This document shows positions 43,101 to 53,804 of a stretch of 64,000 nt of DNA, piece after piece; the stretch's first letter is position 1; every line of letters begins with the position of its first letter. Source of the stretch: Verticillium longisporum. Taxonomy: Eukaryota; Ascomycota; Sordariomycetes; Glomerellales; Plectosphaerellaceae. The notes under the pieces were generated by a model. That model had not been told where the DNA came from, did no database searches, and saw nothing but the letters and a program-made list of their open reading frames with translations. The stretch lies in the NCBI GenBank assembly GCA_019188255.1, contig JAETXT010000007.1:5022001-5086000 (forward strand), read 5' to 3'. Position numbers and translations under genes: made by a program.

Positions 43101-46100
43101 CTTTAGATATTAGATTATAAGAAAGGTAAAAGGCCTCCTTTAAGCTCTATATAAAAAGTTAAAATTAATAATTTAAGGATATAATAATTAAGAGAAGATA
43201 ACCTTATTAACGTAATCGCTTATAATTATATACTATAATTAATAATTAATCCTAGTAATTACTTTAATATTATAATAACGTAGCTATTAATTAATACTCT
43301 ATAATATTAATTAGGCTTATACTTAGAGCGCTATAGATCTATTATATAACGTTCTCCTATATATTTCTAAGGAGCTATAATATAGATACCCTAATAGAAT
43401 AATCTTCTATATTATAAAGCCGCTCTATAGTATCGTAGAGTTAAATCTCTATTAGTTTATAATCTATTAGCGCTATTATAGAGAGCGCTTAAACGCTATT
43501 CTAATAGGCTACGATCTATATTTACTTCTAATTAGAGCTAGAGAGAGCTTTAGACTAATTAGAATATAGATTAACGATACCCTTAACTTTAGAGAGCCTA
43601 TATTTATATAAAAGGAATAAATAGAGCTCGAAAGCGCTAGCTTCTAGGCGAAGCCTACTTCTATCCTTAATATAGGTTCTAAAGGTATTTTTAATAACTA
43701 TATTATTAAAGTCGTAATTAATAATCTTATAATATAATAGAAAAGCTAAAATAATCGCTTAGAGCTAGTAATATTAAGGATAATAAGCTTAGAATAGTAA
43801 TATATCGCTTAGAGAGCTTATAGTACCTATATTACTTTAATTTATTAATTAGATGTAGCCTTCGATTTCTCTATTATAGCTTAAGCTAAGAACCTTTAAG
43901 AAGAAGACTTTAAATAGCTTAATAAATATATATAATAGTAAATCGCTAATATAGGCTATAGCCTAAATTATATATACTTCGATCTCTTAATAGCTTAGCT
44001 TTATATATTTATTAATAGCTCCTTCGCTAATAATAAGGGCCTTAGTTTATAGATCGGATTCGTTATCCTCCTAAGTAATAAACGTTCTAATAATTAAGAG
44101 AACGCCTTTATAATATATAGTAATATCCTCTATTAATAATCTATTAAATATAAATGAGTTACGTATTTAGTTCTAGCTAGCGAAATCTATAATATAGTTA
44201 ATAGCTTTAATATAACCTATATCCTTAAATAGATACTCTAAGAGATCTATAAATACTTAGAATTACTACTCCGATAGATAATTATTTATATTAATAGCTA
44301 TTTATTCTATTAATACTTTATTTAATTAAATATAATAGTAGAGAAACGCTTAATAATAGATCTTATAGTATTATAGTAAAGCTATAAAGAATACGAAGTT
44401 AACGAAATTTATTAGATTGCTAGAAGCGATAACCTTATAGATTTAATAATTAAAGGAGCGCTAAACTAGATACTAGAAGCACTAATAAGCTTTAACGAAG
44501 TTATAATTAGAATTAAAGGATAAATTAAATATTAAGAAAAGAGTAATTAAAGGGTAAAGGTAAATAATATTAGAAGTAATTAATAAAGCCTAAAAACGGG
44601 TATTCTAGGAATAGTAAAATAGTAAAATAATAGCTCTGAAGAGTATACTAAGCCTTAGAGTCCGAGGACTCCGAGCCTAACTACTTAGGAGAGTCCTATT
44701 ATAGGTAATCGAAGAGCTATAGAGTAGTAGTACGCTTAGCTACCTTACGCTCTATATTACTAAGATTATCTAAGTCTTTATTAAGGTCGTCGCCCTCCTT
44801 CGCCTCCTCCTCTTTAGTAATTATTAATATACCCTTTATAATAATATACTATTTCTCTATATCCTATATCCCCTATTAGCTAATTATATAATTAGATAAT
44901 TAGGGAAATAATAGAGAAGAGAGCTTATTAGTTTATTATTCTTATCCTAGGCGATTAAAAACTTTATAGTAGGCTTAAACGCTCTAATTAGATTGTAGAT
45001 AATAATCGCTAAAGCTATAGATATTAGAAAATAGAGATCGTAGAAGTTTATATTAATTTATAAGAATACTTAGAAGTATATTTATAATAATAGAAACCCT
45101 TAAGCTCTAAATCGTAATATATATTATTAATATTAACTTTAGTTTACTTATTAGCGAGATAAGACTTTAAGTACCCTATATAGGGGACCTTATAAATATT
45201 ACTATATATATATACTATATCCTAGATTAATAGCTCTTACGATTAATATTAACTAGGTTCTTATACTTTGCTACTCTCTTAGTAGGAGGGGTAATAGGCG
45301 TAGGGGCTTTACGCTTAGGTAGTATTATCGAGGCTAAGGACGAGAGAAAAAGAGAGAAAGAGAGAATAGTAAAAAGGGGGATTTATTAATTAGCGAAGCT
45401 CTAAAATAATAGATTAAGTTAGCTAATCTTAAAATAAAGAATTATTATAAGGAAGAGGAAAGGTAAAAGGAATAGAGTTACTATAACTTATTAATTAGAT
45501 ATATAGATCTATAGAGTATAGTATTTATTAAACTAGCTTAATAGGATCTATTAATTCTATTTAAGCGGTTTAATTCTATTATTCCTATTAAGAAAGCTAA
45601 GAAAGGGGTAATAATAATTATTCTTCTACCTTCTATTAATATATGAGCGATTTAGAGACTTTAGAAGCCTATATCCAGCTATTATAAGAGCGCTATTTAA
45701 TTAGCTATTATACTATTTAATTATTATTTATTTCCTTTATTAAAGGGTTTAAAAGCCTATTTTTATTATTTAATTATAATTTAATTCGTTTCCTTAGAGA
45801 GCTATTTAATGGCTAGTTTAATTAATCTATAGTACTAAGGACTAGGGATTTAGCGTTTACGGGAATAGTAATATTAAGCTATATTTTTCCTTATTCTATC
45901 TATTATTCTCCTATTATTACTTATTTACTTATTTATTTATTTATTTTATAAATTAGGATAGTAGATCTAATGCACTAGAGACTAGAGGATTATAAGCGTA
46001 TTAGAGTAGCTATTAACCTAGGTAATAGAGCCTAATATTAGTCCCTTAGGTAATCCTATCTATAAAGAAAAGATAGCTAGTATTAAATTAATATTAGGGG

Positions 46101-46369
46101 ATTACCTAGGTCGGTAATTACTATATAGGATTTACTAATATAGTAATTACCGGGGCTAGGATTTATAGCTCTTAGGAGTATATAATATATAGCTTACGTA
46201 ATCGGTAAATTAGATAGATATATCTAATTTACGTAGATAGTAGTAACTTAGAGAGATAGTATTATTAATTATTATTAGTCTTATATTACTAACCCTATCT
46301 ATTTAGAGCTCTTAGGTATAGCTAAAGTAATGAATTAGGGTTTATATAAGCAGTAAAGCCCTCTTAATA
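40198..46369 (+). mobile_element. RIP-mutated copia copy in opposite orientation
   Basis: The plus strand aligns by eye with the gag and pol of the minus-strand element, with Cs turned to T and Gs to A throughout. Gag similarity starts near 40,290 (mid gag), so the 5' LTR and gag start are missing. Protease/linker similarity is at about 41,440-41,640 (surviving open stretch 41457-41642), integrase follows, and the RT active-site region is near 43,560. Unlike the intact-looking copy it continues through the rest of RT and RNase H (to about 44,550). A 3' LTR lies at 46081-46369. It is full of TAA/TAG and cannot be expressed. Confidence 0.8.
46081..46369 (+). repeat. 3' LTR of the RIP-mutated copia
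   Basis: 289 bp aligning to the 287-bp LTR at 39911-40197; TGTTGAACC has become TATTAAATT and CTCAACA has become CTTAATA, classical RIP changes. Confidence 0.8.
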
Positions 46370-46370
46370 T

Positions 46371-46485
46371 AAGCTATAAATTATATATTCCTAAGAGCTA
46401 TAAATCCTAGCCCTAGTAATTACTGTATTAGTAAATCCTATATAGTAATTACCGACCTAAGTAATCCCTTAATATTAATTTAATA
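46371..46485 (-). repeat. Inverted partial LTR copy
   Basis: About 115 bases that match, in reverse complement, the first 115 bases of the LTR immediately to the left, making a near-perfect hairpin centred near 46,375. Confidence 0.75.
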
Positions 46486-47560
46486 GGTTAAATATATAAA
46501 TAAATAGTTTTACTATTATTAAAATCTTTTAAAAGATAATAAAGTATAGCTTTTTTATATATATACTTAATATAATATTTTAGATATTCTTATTAAAGGC
46601 CTAGATAAGACTTTATATAATACTCTATATAGATATATATAAATAAGTAGTTTAAATACTATATTTATAGACTATAAATAGCCTAATTATAATAAGATAT
46701 TTAAAATTAAATATTAATAGGTTTTTTATTTAATTAATTTTCCTATAATAATATAATATATAGTTTTTATTTATTTTCTATACCCTAGGGTTTAATCTTT
46801 TCTCTATTTATAAAAAGACTATAAGGTTTTATATTTTTTCTTCTATATACCTATATAATTCACTATAAGCTAATATATCTATATAACTATATATATATTA
46901 CTTTATAAAGGGGTATAGGAGATAGGGTCTTATAACCCTTCTAATAGCTAAAATAAAAGCTAAACTATATTAATATCTATATTATAAGGAAGAGAAAAAG
47001 TAGAGCTATATAATAGTATAATTTTAATACGATTCTATAGATCTATTAAATAATAATAACTATTTAACTTCTTTTATCCTTTATTAGCTTAGCTTATAAG
47101 CTAGAATAGAACTAATTCTACTTCCCTATAGATCTAGAAGTAGTCTATATACCTTATCTACGCTTAGCCTCTAAGGGTTAGTCTTTTAAATATAGAGTAA
47201 TTCCCTTGCCCTACCTTTTAGGGTTTTTATAATAATAATATATCTTTATTTTTAAACGAAATCGTTACTTCATATCTAATAGTATTCCCTATCTAATTTT
47301 AATGCCCTTAATTATTATAAACGGATACTCTTCTAAATAGGCCCTATTTACTTTAAGGTTAATCCGAGTACTTACTTTAATTTAACCTGAAAACGCTTAC
47401 TTCCGTTCCTATTGAAAAATATACTATTCTATAGCTAAAAATCAGGGCTACTAAGATCTTTAACCCATTCCTTCCTCTTACGCCTCCTTCTCGAGATATA
47501 TTGACTTCTATATCTCCCTTCCTCTTATACTCTTTTATTAATTTATCTTTTAACGATCCC
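46486..47560. other. AT-rich tract of unknown origin
   Basis: About 1.1 kb, very TA-rich, lying between the inverted LTR piece and the right hAT-type end. Stops in all frames; no family was recognised. Confidence 0.4.
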
Positions 47561-47948
47561 TTTATCTATTAAGATAATATTACCTTCAGTTATTACCTAG
47601 AACCTAGACTAATACTTAGTAATACCTAGCTTAGTAATAACTAGCCTAGTAATATTTAGCTTAATAATATTTAATTTAATAATAATAATTTACTTAATAA
47701 TAATATCTAGCTTAATAATAATATCTAGCTTAGTACGATATCTAGCTTATTAAAGCTTCTTCTTAGGTCTAAAAGTACTTTAAAATCTTTAAAATCTCCT
47801 TAGAAAAATCTTATAGAACCTCTAATATTTAACTAAATACTATTAAATCTAATTAAATAATTCAATTAATTAAATCTATAGCTATAAGTATATTAAATAG
47901 TTAAATACGACCCCGATATTTAAATTGATTGAATTGACGGCAGCGCTA

Positions 47949-48630
47949 GTAAAAAGGGGGTAAAGCAAGAATTCCACCCACTCGGTAAAGGTGCCAAATC
48001 GCATATTTTTAATCTCGTGCGCGTGGTCAGGGGCTCGCTCCCTGAGCCTGAGATAGACTTCTTCATCAGTTGTGAACAGCCCGCCGCAGTCTTTGGCAAT
48101 GTCAGTTTCCGATCATGGCCAATATCGTTGTCGTACAGAGAAGCGCAAAAAGGCATACCAGTGTGATGTACGACGACGATCATGGCCAGGGGGGCGATGG
48201 TCCCCATGACGGCAAGGCTCCGTTTGGCGTCGACAGCACGGCCGCCGGCATTGCGGATGACCTTGGCCTCTGCGGCATGGTCAGCTCAGTACGCGTCCTC
48301 AGGGTTCGTAGGCAGACGACCACCCATCTCCGAGTTGGAGACCGAAGAAGTCTCTCGGGTCTACTCGCATGTCGGCGCAAGATACTGGGCTCGGTCAGCT
48401 TCTGAAGTATCACAAGGTGGGGGGAGGTTCAGGTTTCCGGGGCTTCTCACTGATGCAGGTGGATCCGTGCTCTCGCTTGGCGCTGATGATGTCTTTGAGG
48501 AAAGGAGGGCACTGATGGTGCTCGATGTACTCCCTGCCCGTGGTTGTCAGTCTGTGCTGTGCCAGCGATAGCCACCGGGCGTTCCGCACTCATTTCGAGC
48601 AATAAACTCCTGTAGCTTTTTGTCGGCCAT
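47949..48630 (-). pseudogene. Beta-carbonic anhydrase-like gene truncated by the mobile block
   Basis: The start at 48630 (MADKKLQEFIARN) and five exon pieces can be traced: 48630-48590, 48533-48451, 48384-48324, 48269-48159 and 48090 to the mobile-block edge. The zinc and active-site residues of beta-carbonic anhydrases are present: Cys and Asp-Arg in ISCADMRVDPRDFFGLQLGD, VIRNAGGRAVDAKRSLAV, and His/Cys in VVVHHTDCGGLFTTDEE. The last piece reads RERAPDHAHEIKNMRFGTF and is then cut by the hAT-type end, losing the C-terminal helices. The exon 3 to 4 junction is out of phase by one base at a GGG run (48323-48325), either a base-calling error or decay. It would hydrate CO2 if complete. Confidence 0.75.
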
Positions 48631-49547
48631 GGTGCGCAAGTGGGAGATGCAATGATGGATGAGTGAACAGGAGGTTGTGAACCGCTATCGTGGTGTGAAT
48701 GTTATGGGGGATCAACACCACCAGTGACATTTATAGACGACGACATGTTCATGGCCGTGATCCATGATTCTGATCATCATCAGTAATTGACCCGGCACCG
48801 CTGGTCAATATTTCTCATCATGTTGGTCACGATCTGTCTTTCATTCTCCCTCTTGACGTGGCCTTAGTTCTGGAAAGTGCGATGAGCCGGAGAGCTGGGA
48901 TGTCATTGCAAGGATAAGCTCAAGTTCACTGGCTCACGGCATCCTTGAAGACCGAAACCATCCGGTTCCATGGTAAGGAAGTTCGGCATGCTGGAAAGTC
49001 GTCGAGAGCGTCACGTCTGAGAGGAAACCCCAACAATGACTGGAGGGAGACTCAACATTTTGCGACGGCATGGTTAGTGATCCAGACAATGGGGTGAGCT
49101 GGAGGGTATGTATTTTGTTGGACAGTCCCACTCCATCAGGTGAGTAAGTTTGTCGACAAGTCGGCAGATGTCATCTGGCCTCTGCTTTGGGGTGATCCAA
49201 TATGGCAATGATGATTCAGAAATGCCACTTTGTTCACATTGACTTGTGTGTGTTTCCATACTCATGTCATTCAGCAGCGAGGCTCGAATACGCAGTGGTG
49301 GAGCCACAGGCGGCTGCAGGCCAAGTGCTACGTGCCTGGCCCTGGCACCCACGCACGGATCCCCCCTCCACGGCCAACTGACAGACAGCATCGCATTGAC
49401 AGATCGCATGCAACGACTTGCCAGAGCTGCAACAATGCCTCTTTGCTGAGCGCATCCACGATTGTCCCACAACTCCACCACGAAATCTCCCGACGGCGCA
49501 GGTGTAGGTCCAGGTCCAGGTCCGACAGAGACCTCTCCATCGCCAAG
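48631..49547. other. Divergent intergenic region, nothing recognised
   Basis: About 920 bases between the truncated carbonic anhydrase-like gene and ARL3. No credible gene seen. Confidence 0.5.
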
Positions 49548-50368
49548 ATGTACCACCTGGCAAAGAGTCTCTATCTGCTCGCGACGAGCAAGGAAGGTGC
49601 GCAAGCCCTTGGCCCGCGTCCATGGCCCGCGTCCATGGCCCCCGTCCATGGCCCGCGTCCATGGCCCGCGGCTCAAAGCCCCTACGGCTACGGCTCCGAC
49701 CCGGTGCTGACATGACCAGAGTACTCCGTCATCCTCCTCGGCCTCGACAATGCCGGCAAGACGACCTTTCACGAGCAGGTCAAGTCCCTCTTCCTCGCGT
49801 CGCACCCGAACCCAAAGCTCAACACGGTGCCGACCGTCGGCCAGAACGTCTCGACCATCGACCTGCCGGACATGTACCTCAAGATCTGGGACGTCGGCGG
49901 CCAAATGTCGCTGCGCAAGCTCTGGCAGAGCTACTACGCCAGCGCCCACGCCATCGTCTTCCTCCTCGACAGCACCGACCTCGGCGACGGCCACCTCGTC
50001 GAGGGCGAGCGCGGCGGCTCCCGCGCCAAGCCCGGCCGCGAGGACAATGGCGGCGGCGGCGGCGGCGAGGACGGCCGCCTCGCCGAGGGCAAGGCCGTGC
50101 TCGAGGACGTGCTGCGCCACTCGGACACGGAGGGCGTGCCGGTGCTCGTGCTCGCCCACAAGCAGGACCGCGGGACTGCGTCGAGGTCGTGCGCATCAAG
50201 GAGGGGCTCGTCAAGCGCGTCTTCGAGGGCGAGCAGGCCGGCAGCATCCGCGACTCGCGCGTCCTGCCCGTGAGCGCTTTGACGGGGACGGGCGTCCGCG
50301 AGGCCGTCGAGTGGGTGCGGTCGAGGGTCAAGTGGAACAAGGAGTCGCGGCCGCCTGTGATGAGGTAG
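49548..50368 (+). CDS. arl3: ARL3/ARFRP1-type Golgi GTPase, apparent 1-base frameshift
   Basis: The orthologue of yeast Arl3 and animal ARFRP1, which recruits ARL1 to the Golgi. Exon 1 is 49548-49596 (MYHLAKSLYLLATSKE), exon 2 is 49720-50368. The MYHL start resembles yeast Arl3, which is N-acetylated rather than myristoylated; there is no Gly2. G1 is LLGLDNAGKTTF, switch I includes TVPTVGQNVSTID, switch II is WDVGGQMSLRKLW, G4 is HKQD, and G5 is PVSALTGTGVREAVEW. A Gly-rich insert lies between switch II and G4. The frame breaks at the G run 50172-50174: DCVEVVRIKEG onward is one frame away. Exons sum to 698 bases, one short of 699, so a single missing G explains it. Confidence 0.85.
49609..49674 (+). 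repeat. 13-bp minisatellite in the ARL3 intron
   Basis: Four full units of CCCGCGTCCATGG (one with a single variant base) plus a partial unit lie inside the 123-base first intron of ARL3. Such an array should be length-polymorphic. Confidence 0.85.
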
Positions 50369-50645
50369 CGGGCGTGGAGTGTGTGCGACGAAGAAGAGCA
50401 TCACGAATGATGACTTTTTTTCCCCCTTCTTTCTTTCTTCCTTCCTGAGGCGTTGGGCGCTTGGAGCGAGCATTTCCCGTCGGAAACTGCAGAATATGGG
50501 AAACGTAGGGCGCGAGCGTCTCGGAACGTGCAGACCATAGAATTACCTGCCACGAACAAATTTTCACAGACATGTAGACAGGATCATCCAGATTTGGGGT
50601 ATCATTTTTTTTTTAATTCACTTTTTTTATTCGTGCTCACAGGCC

Positions 50646-51611
50646 TCACCCCGCAACACGGTCATTCTCCGCCGACAGCTCAGCCATCAGGCCGCCCTTG
50701 TCTCTCCTCTTGGCGTCTGCGGCCAGTGTCCTGTCGACCAGATCCGACAGCTCCTTGACCTCGTGGGCAGCGAGAGCCGAGCACTTGAGCAGCGTCGTCG
50801 CCTCGACGGCGTCGCCGCCGAGCTTGGACACCTGACACACCTCGCCGTGCTTGTTGAGGCTGATGGTGCACGAGGCGACGCGCAGCTGCTCCTCGCGCCA
50901 GTCGGGGTCGAGCAGCGTCACGTCGTCGTCAGGGCTGTCGTCCTTGCCGCCAAAGTAGGCAAAGGTGACGCAAAAGGGCGAGTGCAGCCAGCCGAGGGGC
51001 ACGGGCTCGCGCTCGGCGGGCGTGAAGACGGTGAGGTCCTCGCCCTCGACCTGGGCGTCGGGCTTGCGAAAGTGGCGCAGGGCGGCGACGGCGGCGAGGC
51101 AGGCGGCGTCGACAATGTTGCCGTCGTGCGAGACGACGTGGACGTCGGCGCGGACGCTCCAGACCTTGGCGCCGGCGACGAGGCAGAGCGACTCCATGTC
51201 GAGGGCGCCGGAGCGGCGGATCGTCTTCTCGAGGAGCCGCGACAGCAGCATCTCCGTGTCGGTGGGCTTGCCCGGCTCAAAGTGCGGCGACGCCATGGGC
51301 GAGAGCTCGGTGGCGAGCTGGAAGATGCCGTCAAAGGGGCGGTCGGCGTGGGGGACCGTGACCTCGGCCGAGATGCGGACGATGACTCTGGGATCTGGTC
51401 AGGTACTTGCATCAAGCAGAGGAAGGGGGGAGTGGACGTCGTTGTACCTCGTCTTGCCGAGGCTGACGTCGACGACGCCGTACTCATCGCCAAAGGAAAT
51501 GTCGATGTTGCGATACTGGTCAAAGGGACGGCCGTCTAACCTGACGCCTTCATGCAGGGCCTTGAGGATGAACTCCTTTTCGTTGACCGAGGGCTCGGCT
51601 TCTCGCGGCAT
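50646..51611 (-). CDS. rrp45: Exosome subunit RRP45 (RNase PH-like)
   Basis: A ring subunit of the nuclear and cytoplasmic RNA exosome. Exons 51611-51448 and 51387-50646 give 301 residues, like yeast Rrp45 (305). Landmarks: NEKEFILKALHEGVRLDGRP at the N terminus, the RNase PH-fold start (RNIDISFGDEYGVVDVSLGK), the segment ISAEVTVPHADRPFDGIFQL, LLEKTIRRSGALDMESLCLV, and the second-half motif VDAACLAAVAALRHFRKPDA. The 60-base intron has GTACAA and a CTGAC branch before CCCAG. As in other eukaryotic ring subunits, catalytic residues of bacterial RNase PH are not expected. Divergent from CWC15 with a 350-base gap. Confidence 0.92.
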
Positions 51612-51962
51612 CTTGGCGGCGATTGTGGGAGGAGAGGTTGCCGAGGTGGGAGGATGCTCTCACTTGGAGGTGGTGAGCCTTGCGATGAAGCTTTAGTCTG
51701 GCTGATGTTCGCCATGAGCTTGAGTCGGAAAGAGCTTGACAAAATTCTGCCAGGCGGCGACGGGCCGGCTGCGCGGTACTTTGGATCATACGTAATTTGG
51801 CAGTGTGGATGGGTACCTTTCTGCCGCCTAAATCTACATCAATCTACACCAATCGGCGTTGCACCTTGAATCTTGACTCTCGCATCTTCAGCTGCCTCCT
51901 TCTACCACCATCTCGAGAACCACCTCCACCACCATCACCCGGGTCCTGATCCATCCAGAAAC

Positions 51963-52757
51963 ATGACCACAGCCCACAGGCCGACCTTTGACCCCGCCCG
52001 CGGCAAGGAGGCTCTCCGCGGCCCGGCCTACCACCAGCGCCTCCTGCCCGCCCACACCCAGCTCAAGTTCCCCCAGGGAGGCCGGGGCGGCCCCGCCGAC
52101 GAAGCCGACGCCGCGCCGCGCGACCTCCCCGCCGAGCTCCTCGCCGCCGAGGCCGCGCACGCCGCCAAGAAGAACGGCACCCCTCTGCCTCCCCCCTCCG
52201 ACGCGCCCCCTGCGACAGGCGGCGTCAAGCGTCCCCTCGACGGGCCAGGCGGCGGTGGCGGCGAAGGGGGTGAGGCCGACGAGGAAGACTTCGCCGCCAA
52301 GCGGAGACGGATACTAGAGGAGACGCGGGATATCGATGCCGACTCGGAGGACGACGAAGAAGCTGACGACGACGATGATGACGACAGTGACGACGACAGC
52401 GATGACGAAGAGGCCGAGCTGCAGCGTGAGATGGAGAAGATCCGCAAGGAGAGGGCCGAGAAGAGGGAGCGCGAGGAGCGCGAGAGGGCGGCCGAGGAGC
52501 AGGCGGCACGGGAGAAGGACATAGCGCTGGGCAACCCGCTGCTGAACAAGCCCGATTTCAACATGAAGAGGCGCTGGGAGGACGACGTCGTGTTCAAGAA
52601 CCAGGCGCGCGGGACGGAGGACAAGGGGAAGAAGGAGTTCATCAACGTGAGTATTGGACTTCTTTTTACACGGTTGGTTCTTCCTCTGCTAACGCGCTCT
52701 CAGGATCTGTTGCGGTCCGACTTCCACAAGAGGTTTATGAACAAGTATGTCAGGTAG
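51963..52757 (+). CDS. cwc15: Pre-mRNA splicing factor CWC15
   Basis: A component of the Prp19-associated spliceosome (AD002/Cwf15 family). Exons 51963-52646 and 52704-52757 give 245 residues. The family's N-terminal block is clear (MTTAHRPTFDPARGK). The middle is low-complexity acidic (DDDDDDDSDDDSDDEEAEL) followed by a charged coiled coil (REMEKIRKERAEKREREERE). The C-terminal signature is RRWEDDVVFKNQARGTEDKG followed by DLLRSDFHKRFMNKYVR, and the intron interrupts between these two blocks (after EFIN). Intrinsically disordered for most of its length, as the family is. No anomaly. Confidence 0.94.
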   Translation: MTTAHRPTFDPARGKEALRGPAYHQRLLPAHTQLKFPQGGRGGPADEADAAPRDLPAELLAAEAAHAAKKNGTPLPPPSDAPPATGGVKRPLDGPGGGGGEGGEADEEDFAAKRRRILEETRDIDADSEDDEEADDDDDDDSDDDSDDEEAELQREMEKIRKERAEKREREERERAAEEQAAREKDIALGNPLLNKPDFNMKRRWEDDVVFKNQARGTEDKGKKEFINVSIGLLFTRLVLPLLTRSQDLLRSDFHKRFMNKYVR

Positions 52758-52823
52758 ACGCGGATCATTGATACCCCCTTCTCGAACCGGCGACGAACAC
52801 GCCAACGTTGGACGAATGCCACA

Positions 52824-53296
52824 CTACAGAATCTGCTTGACCTCGCCCCGGATGCGCGTGACACCTGCTTTCTTGTCGATAAAGTTGTGCTCGTCAGGCT
52901 CAATCGTCTCGCGATAATACGCATCCCCAAAGGCTGCCGCAAAGACCTCCATGCTCGGCACCTCGAACACAGCGCAGCCGTCATACTCGGCTAGAGGGCT
53001 GGGACCGGCGTTTTCCGGACCGATGGGCGCAACGCCCTCATTGAGAGCCGGCGTGGCATGGACCTGGGGGCGTCAGCGGGGGGTCAGAGGACAGTGAGCG
53101 TGACCCTGGAGGGCGAACGGTCGCTCACCTGCGTGTACGAGATGAAGTCGTGCTTCTTCATCCAGGGACGGACCAGCGGGCCGTGGACCTTTTCCCAGTG
53201 GTGGTAGAATTGCTCGGGCGTTGTGCCGGCCTTGCGCTTGATGAAGGAGATGCTGATGACCGTCTGGCTGGTATCGTGGTCCGACATGGTGTTCAT
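52824..53296 (-). CDS. EthD-domain protein (dimeric ferredoxin-like fold)
   Basis: Exons 53296-53129 and 53063-52824 give 135 residues. The EthD/ABM-type signature is present: ISISFIKRKAGTTPEQFYHH then WEKVHGPLVRPWM. The second exon holds AEYDGCAVFEVPSMEVFAAA and ends with an acidic-to-basic tail (DEHNFIDKKAGVTRIRGEV). Fungal members act in aromatic degradation or polyketide metabolism (dehydratases, EthD-like), but many have unknown roles. No cluster of metabolic genes surrounds it here, so the substrate cannot be stated. The start at 53296 is used; a second ATG three codons on is an alternative. Confidence 0.82.
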
Positions 53297-53528
53297 ATGT
53301 TACGATAGGTGTTAATTTATGATCCGGCCAAGGCTGTATTTCATCAATCCAGAGTCTCCAAACAACCCGTCGGGTGTCATGAATCTTACTTTCTTTCAGC
53401 GTTCTTCATGTCAAGTTCCTTGGGTTTACATAGCAGCACGGAAAACAACACCCGAACACCCAGTCCGCATCCCCTCAGCACGGCTACACCAGCAATCTGC
53501 AAGATCCGGCAACCAAGCATCCGCGCAA

Positions 53529-53804
53529 TCACTCCTGCTTTTTCCTCTTCCTCTCCAGCCCCTCCGCCACAGCCTCGGCCAGATCCTCGACCGTCGTCCC
53601 CCGCCGCCTCTTGCCGATGCGCTCGGCGATGAGCTCGGCGTCCGAGGCGACGAGCTGGATGCCGGCTGCGCGGGCGCGGGCCGCCGTGTCCTCGCTGCGG
53701 CCGGCAATGTTGGTCGTGACCGTGAAGCCCTTGGCGAGGAGTAGTTTGGCGATGCCGACGCCCATGTCGCCGATGGAGAGGATCGCTACTGCCGAGGGGG
53801 CCAT
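53529..53804 (-). pseudogene. Short 6-phosphogluconate-dehydrogenase-like NAD-binding fragment
   Basis: A 91-codon frame. The first ~60 residues are a Rossmann N terminus of the beta-hydroxyacid/6-phosphogluconate dehydrogenase-like family: VAILSIGDMGVGIAKLLLAK (GxGxxG variant) and AGRSEDTAARARAAG. Where relatives continue for some 200 residues with the rest of the NAD domain and a helical domain, this frame goes directly to a charged tail (ERIGKRRRGTTVEDLAEAVA, then KRKKQE). That tail looks like a natural C terminus, so the middle has probably been deleted in frame. It may be a relic or a small NAD-binding protein. Neighbouring EthD gene is on the same strand. Confidence 0.55.

Larger units (their letters stand above)
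35055..47948. mobile_element. 12.9-kb nested mobile block bracketed by hAT-type inverted ends
   Basis: The left end at 35055 starts CAGCGCTGCCGTTAATTC. The right end, read in reverse complement from 47948, starts TAGCGCTGCCGTCAATTC. The two stay clearly similar for roughly 280 bases (shared ATCGGGGTCGTATTTAAC, then AAGATTTTTCTAA, then GACCTAAGAAGA). The same ends flank the 3-kb hAT element at 28 kb. The flanking 8-mers (CTGGTGAC left, GTAAAAAG right) do not match, so this is not one simple insertion; recombination between two hAT copies or an adjacent deletion is likely. Inside lie two copia elements in opposite orientation and AT-rich filler. Confidence 0.7.

Noticed and set aside
35047..47956. 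Reading the 12.9-kb block as one simple hAT insertion
   Set aside because: The 8-base flanks do not match each other and no hAT transposase was found inside.
49074..50159. 361-codon minus-strand frame over ARL3
   Set aside because: Shadow of the GC-rich ARL3 exon; no motifs, whereas the plus strand has all GTPase boxes.
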